Numbered from the stretch's first letter, positions 36,653 through 48,604 are shown. The stretch is 64,000 bases of DNA from Penicillium oxalicum (GCF_001723175.1 NC_064651.1:2790001-2854000), one strand, 5' to 3'. Program-made: numbers and translations. The notes: a model not told the origin generated them from the sequence alone.

Positions 36653-38256
36653 CTAGGTTCCCGGATATGGCGATACCTTGCCCGAACTCGTCTCGGTGTC
36701 GGACTTGGTTCGACTCCACATCGAGAGGAATGACTTGGTCCGAGTAGGGACCGGTGCAGGGCGTGGGACTTCATTATTGGATTCGTCTGGACGAGCATCT
36801 GCTTGCTCTTGCTCAGACACAGCCGCTGGCTGTGGAGTACCAGCAGGGGCTCGATCAGTCGTCTCACTGCTTGCTGAAGCTCGTGCTTCCTCAACTTTCT
36901 TCACACCCTCTCGAACTTCTTCGACCGAGGCGCCCTGAGGCGCAACCGTAAGCAAGGTCTGCGACGGGCGAATCGGGGTATCGGAGGTTTCCTCGTTCAA
37001 CTTTCTGATCTCATCTTCCGTCACTAGACGCTCGTTCTCGAGGCGAACCTCCCGTCCTCGCTTGTGGCAGTACCAAAGGACAAAGAGTAATACTGCAGCA
37101 CGGTCAGCTTCGATCCCGGAAGGATGAATTATACATCAAATGGACTCACAGAATAGCGCCAATGACCACAGCACATTCATCCCCAGTACAGCGGGGAACC
37201 TGGCTCGCAAGAATCCCATGATGGATCGCAGCATGCCGACGATGGCGGCCGGCTTGGAGACCAGTTCTTTGAGACTTGGCACGTTGAGACCTGCCTTTTG
37301 CGCAACAGCGGCTGCTTTGCCGACGTTCTCCATGTTGATCCCGCTCCGGCCAGCACGCTCACTGGCCACTGCAAGCATTTCCGGGGCCAGCGTGTCGGTC
37401 CATCGCTCTGGAAGCTTCTCAATGAGCTTCTGCATGAAGCCAGGAAGCTTGGTGTATGTGTCTTGCAGTTGACGATTGCCGTTCGTCAATAGCATTTCCA
37501 AATCATTGTACGCGGTCGGGACGCCGTTCACAAGATCCTTGAAGATCAATTTGAACTTTCGGAGGAGCTCTTGAGTCTCCTCGCTCACTGAGAATACCCG
37601 ATTGTTGTCTGCTGCAAGGTTCAGTCGATCGAGAATATCGGTCATGTCTTCTTGTTCCTTGCGCAGTTCCTCCTCACTCGGTGTCAGATCACCAGCTGCC
37701 GCGGACGTTCCAGCAGTGTCGTTCTCCACAGTAGCCGGACCGGATTGTTTCTGCTTTCCCTAACCATAATAATAGGGACTTCTTTTTAGTATTCATTATT
37801 GATGGAACGAAGCGAGATGGGAGAAAGGCAGGCTATGCTTACCTTATCAGAGGCTGGGGCTTTCTTCCAGAACATGGTGCTCCATCGGTTTACTTTCTTA
37901 TCTGCCACTGCCGCCTCCTCCGGCTTGACTGGTTCAGCCTCTTTTTGGATTTCATTTTTTCGCTTCTGGTCCAATTTGTCTTCTTCACCAAGATTCCTTC
38001 CCAGCTCTTCTTGTGGTGAAGCTGGAACTGTCCCTTCCAGAGCTCTTTCGCCAGCCACTGGTGCTTGAGGATCCTCGGTGAGGGCTTGCTGTGACTCGGA
38101 TTCATACTCGACAGCGGGACCTGAGCGATGCTCCGGGTCCGACGTCACTTTCTGTAGGAAGGCCTCGTCTTCTGGCGTCAGAACTGGATTATGTGAACTC
38201 GTCATCTGGGATGACCGTCGACGGTTTTTAATCTGGTTGAAAAACTGCATGGCCAT
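36653..38256 (-). CDS. One-pass membrane protein of unknown function
   Basis: Three exons, 38256-37843, 37759-37150 and 37092-36653, with GTAAGC and GTGAGT donors, giving 487 residues in one frame. The first 180 residues are charged and Glu/Lys-rich (LTPEDEAFLQK; DQKRKNEIQKEAEP), followed by a predicted helical region (EELRKEQEDMTDILDRL; EETQELLRKFKLIFKDL). Splicing of exons 2 and 3 creates a hydrophobic segment (VLWSLALFLLLFVLWY) followed by CHKRGRE, a good single transmembrane helix with a positive cytosolic side; this supports the splice model. The tail is acidic and then Pro/Ser-rich. There is no signal peptide, so the N-terminus is probably on the other side of a membrane from the short tail. 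I do not recognise the family. Confidence 0.8.
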
Positions 38257-39919
38257 GATGAGATTGTGGAATTATCAAAGGGTGCCTTGGTCAGTTTAAG
38301 ACAACACAGAAAGGTGAGAAGAAAAAGGGAAAATGAGAAGTGCAAAGAAACGTTCTTAAAAAAAAAGTAAGTCAAATGCCGCGACCCAGGAAGGGGGTGC
38401 AAGCGCTTAACTGTTTTACTTGACAAAAGAGGCGTCCTTGCATTGGTCAGAGGCGGCAGAACATATTATGTCGGAGGCTGAAGCTTCAACGATGATGTGG
38501 CGTTCCTACCGATTCACAGATCGGAAAGTGTTCGCACCTGCTGTGGGAGATGGACATGTGCTCATTCGTTCGTGCAGCCACCCACATTGTCCCTACGTGA
38601 GGCGCGATGATATCACCGCGGGCAGCGACTTGGTGGATCAACGGGTGATCGCAAACCCCACAGTGACCCCAAGCACCGCCACTGGTGGACTGCACCGCCA
38701 CACACATCACAAGAGGTTCTATTCTCACTACAGTACTCTACTGAGCAGACTAAGGTACATGCCACATGACAGACACCTGCCAACACGATGATATTTGTCT
38801 AAAGTTTTTTCAACACCCCTAAAGTAGGTACATCTACATACCTCACAAGTGCATAGTCTCTTGGAGTAGACGTCACAAGTGACTGATGGCGTGTGCGGGA
38901 AACAGGGAGGCTTCTCATCACCACTTAGTGTCTGGTGTGTAGAATACTATTTTTCTAGCCTGAGGATTTTGGGAATCATGATTGAAGAACCACAAGTTTC
39001 AAACCTACCTGTGGGCCCTTTCTCCCCCTTAGACAGATGTATAATCAGTATGCGTATGGTTTCAACGCACACGGTCTACCTCGCATTCGACGTGCTTCCC
39101 GTACTCTTGACGTACACCACGTGATCTACGACCGTAGGACTTGTATTTCGCCATGTTATGAATCATGCGCCGCGGGTTAGAATCTTTCAGGGCTCTCTCC
39201 CAGGGGGAAAAAGTACGGAGCTATACCAGGCTGAGTACCATAACACTTTCCCTAGTTCCAACAAGCATGAATTTGCTCGTCCCTAGACTGGCAATAACCA
39301 AGGCTGCCGTAACCTTCTCCAATCTCCCCGCCGATCGTGACTCGCTCCGCTAGTACGCCACCAAGCTTTAGCGCCGCAGTCGAGGGACAGTCGAGGGAGT
39401 AATTGCCAATGAAACGGGCCAGACCCCGGTGCGTAGAGCCTAGCCAGGTGCCAATTTGACCTTTGGCCCGGGTGATGCTGCACTAGCTTTGGAATGACCT
39501 GCACTGCAGCAGCGTCTGCCGTACCCAGGTCCCAGGTGATGAAGGCACCTGCAGCTGATATCAGCTGACCTCGAATTCCACTTAAGACATCCGTGTGCTT
39601 CTTTTCAGAGCTTCCTTCTTCACGCCTGCCCGAGTCGACAAATCTGCATCGTAGGCCGTATACGGACTTTCGATTGCCAAGTCTCCCTTCGAGAGTGATT
39701 TCCGTTTACATCTTAATGAAACGGAGAGCAAGTTCTCGGACGGAGGCTTCCAGACTCTGACCCTCACATGTATATGTGAAGTGCAGCGTCAACGTTTGCT
39801 TTTTGGACCAACTCCTATCGCTCTTTGGATGGTCAAGGTCTTTCTTGGTCATTCCGTCAGTCACTTGACCTGATTTACTTCCCTCGTCAATCGGATTCCG
39901 TGAAAACTTGCCATTTACC
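38257..39919. other. Divergent intergenic region of 1.7 kb, no gene seen
   Basis: Separates the minus-strand membrane-protein gene from the plus-strand BTB gene. Short frames of up to 123 codons occur, none with a domain. It presumably holds both promoters. Confidence 0.45.
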
Positions 39920-40858
39920 ATGTTCAAGCACTCCTTTTCTTCGAAGAATCGAGCAAAGAAGAGAACCAAGCCTTCTAAGAAAAACTTGGACGAGGAAGCA
40001 AAAGAAAGGATGGAGGAGAGTATGGACAACGAACTCGCCAGGTCGGCAGCAAGGTATCACACAAAGTCAGCTGAAATGTGCATTGTCAGAGACATTGACT
40101 GACCGTGGATACCCACAGTCCTCTCACTAGTCCTATTGTCAATATCATCGTGGGTAAGGACAAGCGTACTTTCGCCGCCCATGAGGATGTTTTGACTGTC
40201 TCCCCATTGTTCTACGACTACCTGAGGGACCAGTCTCCGGGATCGGGTACCAAGCAGCTGGACTTGCCTGAAGAGTAAAGGACCATTCAATCTTTTAACC
40301 TGGACCAAACTGATCCAATCTCACAGGGAACCCGAAATTTTTTCCTGTATCCTGGAATTTCTCTACAAGGGTGACTATTATCCTCGCATGTTCCGCAGCA
40401 AGCGATCCGGTAATTGGTGCCTGGAAAATGCACAGGAGGACAGTGAAACTGGAGGCAATGGTTCTAGTGAGCCAACCTTTCTCCACCCTGGAGTGGGAGA
40501 TGTTGTGCTTCGAGACAGCGTGGTCTACTGTGCAGCTGGGAAGTATGGCCTGGAACGCTTGAAACGTCTTGCTCTGAGAAAGCAAGGTCTACAGACAGGT
40601 ATTTCAGCTGATGTGCTCTTACGTTCCGCTCGGTACACCTATGAAAACACGCCCCCAACAGATGACGGATTGCGTGTTTACTACCTGGCCCACATAATCC
40701 GTAATCGCAGGGCTCTGAAGCAGAGCACAACCATGCATACCGAAATGCAGAAAGGGGGCACACTCTTCTTTGATCTGTTTGTGGCGATGTGCAACGCGAT
40801 GGATGACACGGTGGAGATCCGGTATGTTCCATTTATTCATCATATCTATATGCCATGA
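39920..40858 (+). CDS. BTB/POZ-domain protein
   Basis: Three exons, 39920-40053, 40119-40274 and 40327-40858, with GTATCA and GTAAAG donors, giving 273 residues. The first 45 residues are basic and Lys-rich (KNRAKKRTKPSKKNL), possibly nuclear-targeting. The BTB fold follows: SPIVNIIVGKDKRTFAAHEDVL, SPLFYDYLRDQ, LDLPEEEPEIF and CILEFLYKGDY. The rest is helical, with YGLERLKRLALRKQG resembling a BACK-like continuation. BTB proteins dimerise and often serve as cullin-3 adaptors; no second domain indicates a substrate. The end is uncertain: a GTATGT donor after 40821 and an acceptor at 40929 would replace the last 12 residues with RPKRSYGLF and a stop at 40957. Confidence 0.85.
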
Positions 40859-43245
40859 AATGCGGAGTCCCCGTGGTTAACACGAGAAAATACCTCCCTG
40901 CTAGTTGACCAGAAACTAATACGCACTAGCCCTAAGCGGAGCTACGGCTTGTTCTAGCCTTTTCCATCAACTCTCTTGCTACTGCCTCGCTGCAACTTGG
41001 TTCTTTCCAGATTGATTACGGTGTGCACCTTGATTTCAACCAGAATGACTTCATCTAATTGCGTTCTTGATTTCTCGACTGGGCCTCATGGCTTGCTCAT
41101 GCGTTGACAGTGCCATCAGCACTTTTGCTGTTCCTGAGGCTGGCCTTAATGTGATGGTTCCAATGAGCCCATTTCAATCAAACTCTACAATTTGCGTATG
41201 GGAGTCAACACAAGATTGTAACCCTGTGTTCATGGTCGAGATTCTGATATAGTTTGTGGCATTGTATTCCGCTCACGCAGGCTTGTTCTTTCTCCTGAAC
41301 CACTGGTACTTCCGCTAGTGACACACTCTTTGCCAGGGCTGAGACTTTCTCCTTGCTGCTCTTTGAATGTGAAATGACTGGTGACAGCATACTGTTACTG
41401 TTGACATGCTTAATGAAATGGACGATTGTCGAAGAATACCAAGTAAACAACCTGTCTCGACTGCCTGCCTCGAGTTCATACTAATTGTATTGTGCGATGA
41501 CATGAACTTCCATGTTTCATATTCTCCGCTTAGAGACGAGACCGGTGATTTTCTTGCCCTCAAATATTCAAGAGAGGTTCATTCCACATATGTAAAACAA
41601 AATGAGGGGTTACATTTTCACGTTGTAGAGCGGACATGGGCAGCATTTGTACTCAATGACTGCGTGAAATGGCAGGACATATAGTGGCTATGAAAGAATA
41701 CCTCAAGCCCTCCAGAGTAAGCCTCGAAGACAAAAAGAAATATCCATAGCATAAATGGGCTGGCATCTTTTGAATTGAGCCTTTTTGACTTCTTACAGAC
41801 TCTTGAAGTAAGAAAATCCCTCATAAATCAAGACATGTGACGTATATAGCAGAGAAAGTAAGTAAGCTTGAGTCAGTTGACACAGTGCTGTTCATACCAG
41901 GCTTCAAAACTCGCCGATTTGACACCGAATTGCCAGTTCTGACGAACAGTGCTGGCTTGGCCCCAAAGATTCCCCACACCTGAGCTGTTGGGATGGTCAA
42001 TGAATGTCATATTTTATCCTGCGAATATTCTTTTCCAAACACTCTTGTCAATGGCAAAACCGTTCGCTTATGAACTCCTATCAAGGATTTGTTTATTCAA
42101 AGCAGCAAGAACCCACGTATCTAAACATGATGAGCCTTGAGGAACAAATCACTTTCAAACTTCAAGCTGCATGGAACTCTTGTCCTGGACTATCGCAGCT
42201 TGAACCGCTGCTGAATGTCACTGCGAGGGCGTTTCGGGACTTGATTTGCCCCGATCAGCTGGAGAGCTGACTGATCAAGGTCAATGCCGATGCTTTGGAT
42301 TTGATCTATTACCAATGCCCACGGCATCATTGGGCACTGAAGCGATCCCGGTCTCGTCTCTACTCTACCGTGACAAAGATGCGATCGGATTTGAAAAGGC
42401 AATGGCCCGAGCGATTTGCAAACTCTCGAGAACAAATTCAAAAATGGGGCATTGAGGATTTCCAAGGACCGTTGGGATTGAAACGCACTTGTCTTGATTT
42501 GCGGTTCGGGAAACTGCCTATCCAACTCTCGTATCGAGAAGCTAAGCAATTGCAATACAACCGGAGAAGGGACTTGGTTTCTTCCGATGAGTCGCTTAGA
42601 TTGTTTCAGTCTTCTAAAGCTCCAACGCAGGAAATTCAAGACATAACAGGTTGTGATGTATCTCAAGTCAAAGCTTTGCGCCATTCTGCTTCAGAAGGAC
42701 CATCGCTGGAGGTGAAGTACTTTAGCTTCGACTTTGCAGTCAGAATAGGTTGCTTTATCAAGTACACGTACACGCAGACGTAGGCGACCGGAGATTGAGG
42801 TCCAGCACCGTACCTTTTCCACTCGGAGAGACTGACGCCGATCAATTCTAATCAAAACCGTTCATTCGGCTCTCACGCCTCCATGTAACCACAAGTCGCA
42901 AGGTCCCATCATTGTTTGAACCGACAGCATTCCACTTGGCATGTGAAACAAAGGCCATGATGCTCGACAGCGATCATCCTTGTGGAAGATTTGCGATTGT
43001 ATCTCTCTCGCACCGCATGGGACCGACTACTGACTACTCTTATCTAAAAACCCGTTGCTGGATACAATTCCTTTTCAACTGTTGCGGGTATTCATCACCT
43101 ACAGCGCCGAATTGCGTAGCTACCCCCGGGCCCCTTCCCAATCCAAGCACATCTATGCTAAATTCAAGAGGCAATCCTCAAATTTATGCTGGCCTTGCTG
43201 ACTTGATCGTTCAAAGTACCTCGTATTGCAGTGCAGGCAGTTACA
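40859..43245. other. Intergenic DNA between the BTB and DUF3712 genes
   Basis: Apart from the split frame at 42127-42783 described separately, the DNA is moderately A/T-rich and shows only short frames without domains. Confidence 0.4.
42127..42783 (+). pseudogene. Open frame interrupted by one in-frame TGA, unknown protein
   Basis: Starting at the ATG at 42127 (or 42130) the frame reads 47 codons to a TGA at 42268-42270 and then continues in the same frame, without any shift, to a stop at 42783, about 218 codons in all. The second part has a charged, protein-like composition (WGIEDFQGPLGLKR; LSYREAKQLQYNRRRDL). I recognise no domain. Removing 42217-42279 as an intron would take out the TGA and keep frame, and a GCTGAC branch point lies before the AAG acceptor, but the GTCACT donor is poor. 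So it may be a relic, a gene with a non-standard intron, or chance. The antisense strand also has a 164-codon frame that I regard as a shadow. Confidence 0.3.
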
Positions 43246-44620
43246 ATGAGCAAACCGCACGACAATCAAGATAGCTCCAGCTCTGATACCGATGTCCCAA
43301 CCGAAGAACAATTAACCAAGAAACCATCGAGATGGCATCGTTTGGGGAGAAATCTACGGAAATGGTGGTGGCTATATCTTATATTAATTTGCTGTATCTT
43401 CTTGGTCATATTTCTACCCATGTGAGCTACCTCCCAATTCTCTCCACTGTCCGGGCATGACGAGTCCATATCCATTGATTGAATGGACCACGCGTGAACT
43501 TGTGACTAAATTCTCCCACATCTAGTATATACATCGGAATCCCTCGTTTTGCCAACGACTACATCAACAAACATGAACTGAATCTGGACGGGCTGACGAT
43601 CACTGATCCACGACCAAATTCTTTCCACGTCACCCATGTTGAAAAGCTTCATCTAGGTGGTGGAATTCCCGGCATTGGACATCTGACAGCTTTCAATACC
43701 AGTTTCAGAGCACCAGGCACCGAGAAGGAATTCGCCGAACTTTCATTTCCTAGGCTTGACTTCGACAGAGGAGAAAGTACCCTTGATCTTGACCAAGACA
43801 TTAATTTGTCATGTATGGAATGCTTCTCAAAATTAGCTGCAGCGGCCATCACTGGGGAGAAATTTGAATTCCTAGTTACTGGCCGTCCAGAACTGAAGCT
43901 GGGTGCTTTCCCCACTGCTCATCTCAGAATTCATAAAATGGTTCAGATGACAGGTATGAAGCAATTTAGCAATGTTTCTGTCTTGCAACTAACCGATATA
44001 GCGATGAACGCCAGCTAACGTGCCTTGCTTCAACTTTCAGGCTTCAAACCCGAAGGTATGCACTGCCGCCGACAGAAACGATTCTTACCTCGGGGAAGAC
44101 TCTCTGACGTCCATTTCAGACTTCTTGAAATCGAATGGAAAATTCAAAACCACGCATCTCCGAATTATGAGTCCACCGGTAAATGGGTTCAACGTCAACG
44201 CGACGATTACCATGAGAGCGGCGATCGGCTTCACGATGGAAATGGTATGAGACCAGCATTATGCTCCAATCTATCTTGTCCGAATCAAGTCATTAAGGAT
44301 CGTATTTTTGCTAATTTGGAAAGGGCCATGTTACATTCAATCTGACGTTGAATGACTCGCCCCTAGGATACTTGGATATACCAAATCTCACCCTTGAGCG
44401 CGATCAAACCAGTGTCGTCGTGCTCGGGAGCATCGATGAGTCTATACTCATTCGTGAGTTCCTCTGGGGTCATGGCGATGGTACAGAAGTGACTATTGGG
44501 TTCAAGGGTCATGGTTGTGACTATAATGGGGTCGAGATCCCCTACTTTGCGGCTGCCGTCAGAGCGATTGATGCTTCAGCCACAGTCGATTTGCTTCAGT
44601 ACCTTCATCTCTTGACATAG
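43246..44620 (+). CDS. DUF3712-family membrane protein (fungal, LEA-like fold)
   Basis: Best model: five exons at 43246-43421, 43526-43953, 44041-44055, 44120-44244 and 44324-44620, 346 residues. A short charged N-terminus is followed by one transmembrane helix at about 40-60 (WWWLYLILICCIFLVIF). A long extracytoplasmic or vacuolar part follows with DUF3712 features: LDGLTITDPRPNSFHV, THLRIMSPPVNGFNV, GHVTFNLTL and YLDIPNLTLE. The first intron follows the membrane helix. The third exon is only 15 bases. Without it and the following 64-base intron (GTATGC donor, CTGACG branch point, TTTCAG acceptor) the frame runs into a sequence unlike the family. The splice points all agree in phase. Family function is unknown; yeast relatives are vacuolar or cell-surface membrane proteins. 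Confidence 0.82.
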
Positions 44621-45178
44621 TCCAATTTGAAGATGGGAAGACACGGCTCTTAAGACTCTTGAGAAAGATTGAGACCGCTTGGGTTTCGCGTGGAAGACTT
44701 GAATTAGACAGGAACATTGAGCTCTACAACAGAAGCGAGAGAGACTCAGGCCCATAAACCATCCATTTTCTTGAAGCTTGGCCGATATCAGAACATAACA
44801 TTACTTATCTTGAAGTCACTTCATAACCGAGGACTACCGTCAACCATAGATTTACCATCACGAGGCATTTTCTATCCTTGCCAATCCATAGCTCCGTGGC
44901 GATCTGAAAGCCATGCACACGTCAACTCTACCCGAAAATTCAATGAGCAGCCTGCAGATTAAGCCGTGAAGAAGTAATGAAACGGAGGCTGCTTTTCAAT
45001 GTGAATAATCTACAACTTGTAAAAGGCACGCAAGAAAAGATCACCCACGGCGATCTTTGCGGAATCGATACCAACCTCCATACTTGAGCAGGTTCCTTGC
45101 CTGCCCACAACGACTCACTCAGACTCCTCCTCCGCACCCTAGAATCAATCCCGCCGCATCAACGTTGCTTTCATCTTT
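44621..45178. other. Convergent 3' region, no gene seen
   Basis: The DUF3712 gene and the minus-strand zinc-finger gene end towards each other across 558 bases. Short frames only. Confidence 0.5.
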
Positions 45179-46788
45179 TCATGCCCTGGCACTCCTTCGA
45201 CCGCCGCGCTTTGGCTTCTCTGGGACTGGATCTTTAGCAGCACTCTCTTCGGATAGTGCTTGCTCCGTGGGGGACTGGTCAATTTCAGCCTGTTCAGCAG
45301 ATCCTGCGTCAGACGCCGGTTCGTCCTCATCGAGCTTTTCTTGAGTGTCTGCAACCCTCTTGCGGCCACGCTTAGGCTTATCGACCTTCTCAACTGGTTC
45401 GGGGTCGTCCGTGGCCTTGCGTTTCCTGCCCTTGGCAACGGCAGGCTTGGGCGCCTCCTTGACGGCTGTGGCGGACTTTTGGGGACGACCACGACCCCTG
45501 GCAGGCTTTTCTTCGTCAGCGTCCGCCATGTCTTCCTCAGCTGCTGCCTTGACGGGAGCCTTGGTACGAGAGGCTCGCTTGGGCTTCTCAGCTGCCTTGG
45601 CCGGGGAGTCTGAAGCATCCCCATCCGCTGGCTGATCAGTCGCTGACTTCTTTGCACGAGTAGCTCGCTTGGCTTGCACAGGCTTCTCGGCATCCTCCTG
45701 AGATTCTTTGGCCTCGTGATCTTCATTCGAGGCCTTTTTAGGATCCGCACGGGAAGCCTTCTTGGTCGCCTTGACAGGCTGCACCTTTTTCCCCTTTGGC
45801 TTGTTCTCATCAGCTCCCTCGGCCTTTGCCTCTTCCTCTTCTTCAGCCTAGAATTTAGGTCATTTTTAGCAGTCTGTCAAAAGATGTATGGTAAAAGAAA
45901 TGACGTACCTCTTTCTTAGCAGCAGCCTTCTTCTTGGAAAGGCGGAACCCTCGCATACCCGGTCGGTTGCATTCAATGTCCTGTGTGAATCTGTCAATAA
46001 GTCTGTGTTGAAGAAAAAAGAAATTGAAGAAGCAGGATTTGCCTGCTTCGTCGAGTCAAGCAAGTGAGGTGCACTCACACCCTTCCAGTCCTCATCTGGA
46101 ACATGGCCTTCAGTCAGAGCCTTGCGGACAGTTTCCTGATGAACCTCAGGAAGATCTTCCCAGCCATCAATGAGGTCAAAGTTCTCATCGCCCTCCAGAC
46201 TCTCTTTGTCAAACACATTCTCCATAATGTGGGACAGGATCAGTGGGGTGGTACACCCCCTATCAAAGGTCAGCTCCACGGCCATTCAAGAGAGACTTGA
46301 CAACTTACCAGTGGCGCCATTGCCAGCTTTGGAATCGCTCATTTTCGACCCATGTGCCGACACGAATCTCGCCTTTGGTGATTTTGATCTTCTGGTCTTT
46401 GCATTCCTTATTTTGGCAACCCGCCCGATTGTTTGGGGAAGCCTCTGTACCAATCCCACAAAAATCATCAACGTTAGTGATCAAGAATACTCTAAATTTA
46501 TTTTCTTCATGAATTCAATGCAGTAGAGAGCCTTGTCTTGTGTGAAGAGCAGGCAATCCAGGTAGTACAGAGAAGCAGCACGGGCCAACCGGGAAAGATT
46601 GCAGCAACGCGACTTCACGCTGCCTCATCTCGCGCGTCCCCCGTACATGAACCGCTCATCCAGACAAGCAACATCATAATGCATCAAAGCTCCCGATGAG
46701 GAGAGAACATCATATGCTTTCGATGTTGCTTTCGATGTTGCTTTTTGGCATGGAAGAATGAGAAAGACCTACCGATGCGATAAGGCAT
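45179..46788 (-). CDS. PARP-type zinc finger protein with AT-hook-like basic tail
   Basis: Five exons: 46788-46773, 46444-46309, 46259-46079, 45980-45909 and 45847-45179, 357 residues. The first exon holds only MPYRI and one base of the next codon. The 328-base first intron ends with a CACTAAC branch point and ACAG acceptor. The product opens MPYRIEASPNNRAGC, as PARP-type zinc fingers do, with zinc ligands Cys15, Cys20, His50 and Cys53 (WRHWGC). This finger recognises DNA nicks and breaks. The middle (DLIDGWEDLPEVHQ) is the normal end of the finger domain. After SKKKAAAKKE the tail is Lys/Ala/Glu-rich with GRGRPQK, GRKRK and KRGRKR motifs, like AT-hooks and nuclear signals. There is no PARP catalytic domain, BRCT or WGR. 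It is probably a nuclear DNA- or chromatin-binding protein. A 12-base tandem repeat lies in intron 1 near 46720. Confidence 0.9.
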
Positions 46789-48016
46789 GATGCAGGACGG
46801 AGGTGAAGATGATCCAGGAAATTCCGAGTCAAAGGATGAGAAAAGTGGTACGAGGAATTCCTGCAAGCAACCTTTTTAAACTCTTCCCTACGAGTCTTTT
46901 CAAAAGAACTCAGGGCGTGATATTGAAAATTGGCGAGGTAATGGAGGAGAAATCGACGAGGGTAAGTTGGAGCGAGAAAAAGAGGAAGCAAAGTGACGTG
47001 AGGTGAAGGTGGACTCAAAAGTAGTGGGAGTAGTAGGGTGAGCGACAGGCAACACAACACAATTGCCAAAAACAAAGTCTAGCTTATGAGACTTACAACT
47101 AGAAGATGGATTCTCCCGGATCCTTGTTTGGTTCTTATAGTAGTCTTGCTTAGAAAACCGAAAACTTTTGTTAAGCTCTCTTCTTCATTCTGTGGCACGC
47201 TGGTCTCTTGATCTTCTCGACAATGGCTAAAGGCTTGAACAAGATAGTCCCTTGCAAAACAATGAAGGTTGAAGAGTCGCATAATGAGGGTACATGAGAC
47301 TTGGGGAAATAAGCCATTAAAGAACAGCCAAGTGGTCTTCAAGACTTTGTTTCGATTACAGAGCCAATTTATTCATACAGCTTTGTTCACATCCGACAAT
47401 CTCATGCGGGCGACCGAGCGAAGACAGTATGCAGGTCTGTACACGAACTTGAACCAAGTCAAGCTCACCCACCAGCGCATTTGAAGCAAAGTCCAAAGTA
47501 CGCGAAACAAACCCCTAATGATCATTCGATCCGGGCTCCTATGCAGAAAGAGGAAGGATCCAAAAAGAAAAGCTCGGCTTTACTTGGGGTAACTACAGCT
47601 GCTCTGTCCTGTTCTTACGTAGTTCACGTTACTTCAGGCAGAGCCCCCTTCCAAGAATGGTTAGCGTGTCGCAATGTCCGAAGCTCTTGTTGTAGTCGGT
47701 GTTTTAGTCCGCTTCACATTTTCCAAATCGCGCACTTGCTGACCTTGAATCGTTATTTCGAACGCTCCTCAAACATTGAACAAACAGCTTGTGCTATCCT
47801 GAAAACTTCTCACCCCGCTGAAGATACAATCATCTCTCAATCTCTACCCATCTTCGGCCCTGCAGTCTTTGGCGTCTCATAGCCGCACCATCGAAGACGA
47901 CGGTACACCTTTGAAGAGGATCTGCTACCAGCTGTCGCATCCGTCTCTCCCTCCTGCTTCTTTTCGGAGAGCACTTCCAAAACACTTTCAGCGCAAATCT
48001 CACAAAACTCTGCGCC
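46789..48016. promoter_or_regulatory. Divergent intergenic region between zinc-finger and DUF1168 genes
   Basis: 1.2 kb carrying the promoters of two genes that point away from each other. Frames of up to 133 codons occur but none has a domain. A CT-rich leader (CGTCTCTCCCTCCTGCTTC) precedes the plus-strand gene. Confidence 0.45.
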
Positions 48017-48604
48017 ATGTCCGAGCCCGGCCCCGAATCAGTTCCAACTAGTGCCGACCCCCGAAGCAAGCGGCCGACCAAGCGCCGTGCAGTCACGCCT
48101 CTCTCGGAGCAGGCAAACCAGATTGAGAGTCTGTTCAAAGATCCCTCCAAGGAGATCAGATTACCCAGCGCGCCAAAAGAGCGCACGTCTTCTTCCCTCG
48201 CGCCGCCTCCGGAGATTGTGGCGAATGTCCAGGGTTCCTCGGCGGGTGCGGGGTCCGGAGAGTTCCATGTCTACAAGGCCAGTCGGCGACGTGAATACGA
48301 ACGTCTGCGGCTAATGCAATCGGAAGTCGAGAAGGAAAAAGGCGACGCCGAGTGGGAGAAACAAAGGGAGGAAGCGAAGCGTAAAGATCTCGAGAAGACC
48401 GAGAAGAATCGGCGGCGGCGCGAGAAAAAGCGGGCGGCACGGACTGGGAACAAGAAGGATGGTAGCAGCGGGACGATGGAGAACGAAAAGTCATCATTTA
48501 GAGGACCATTGCCTCCGAATCCAGACATGGACCAGGGCGTCGAAGGCATGGACGGTGTGACGTCTGCCGAGGTTCCGGGGGTGATCATTCACGACGAGGA
48601 TTGA
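48017..48604 (+). CDS. PRKRIP1/DUF1168 family protein, spliceosome-associated
   Basis: An intron-free frame of 195 residues. The diagnostic core EFHVYKASRRREYERLR is at about 82-98, followed by a long, highly charged coiled helix (EVEKEKGDAEWEKQREEA; RRRREKKRAAR). The N-terminus has the basic KRPTKRRAVTPLS motif, and the C-terminus is acidic (GVIIHDED). Human PRKRIP1 is a component of the catalytic spliceosome that bridges U2 snRNP through such a long helix, and the fungal DUF1168 proteins are its counterparts. The start is supported by a proper leader (CTCTGCGCCATG) and by the conserved position of the core. Confidence 0.88.
   Translation: MSEPGPESVPTSADPRSKRPTKRRAVTPLSEQANQIESLFKDPSKEIRLPSAPKERTSSSLAPPPEIVANVQGSSAGAGSGEFHVYKASRRREYERLRLMQSEVEKEKGDAEWEKQREEAKRKDLEKTEKNRRRREKKRAARTGNKKDGSSGTMENEKSSFRGPLPPNPDMDQGVEGMDGVTSAEVPGVIIHDED

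Noticed and set aside
42190..42684. 164-codon minus-strand frame opposite the split frame
   Set aside because: Antisense shadow; no domain and no promoter or splice context.
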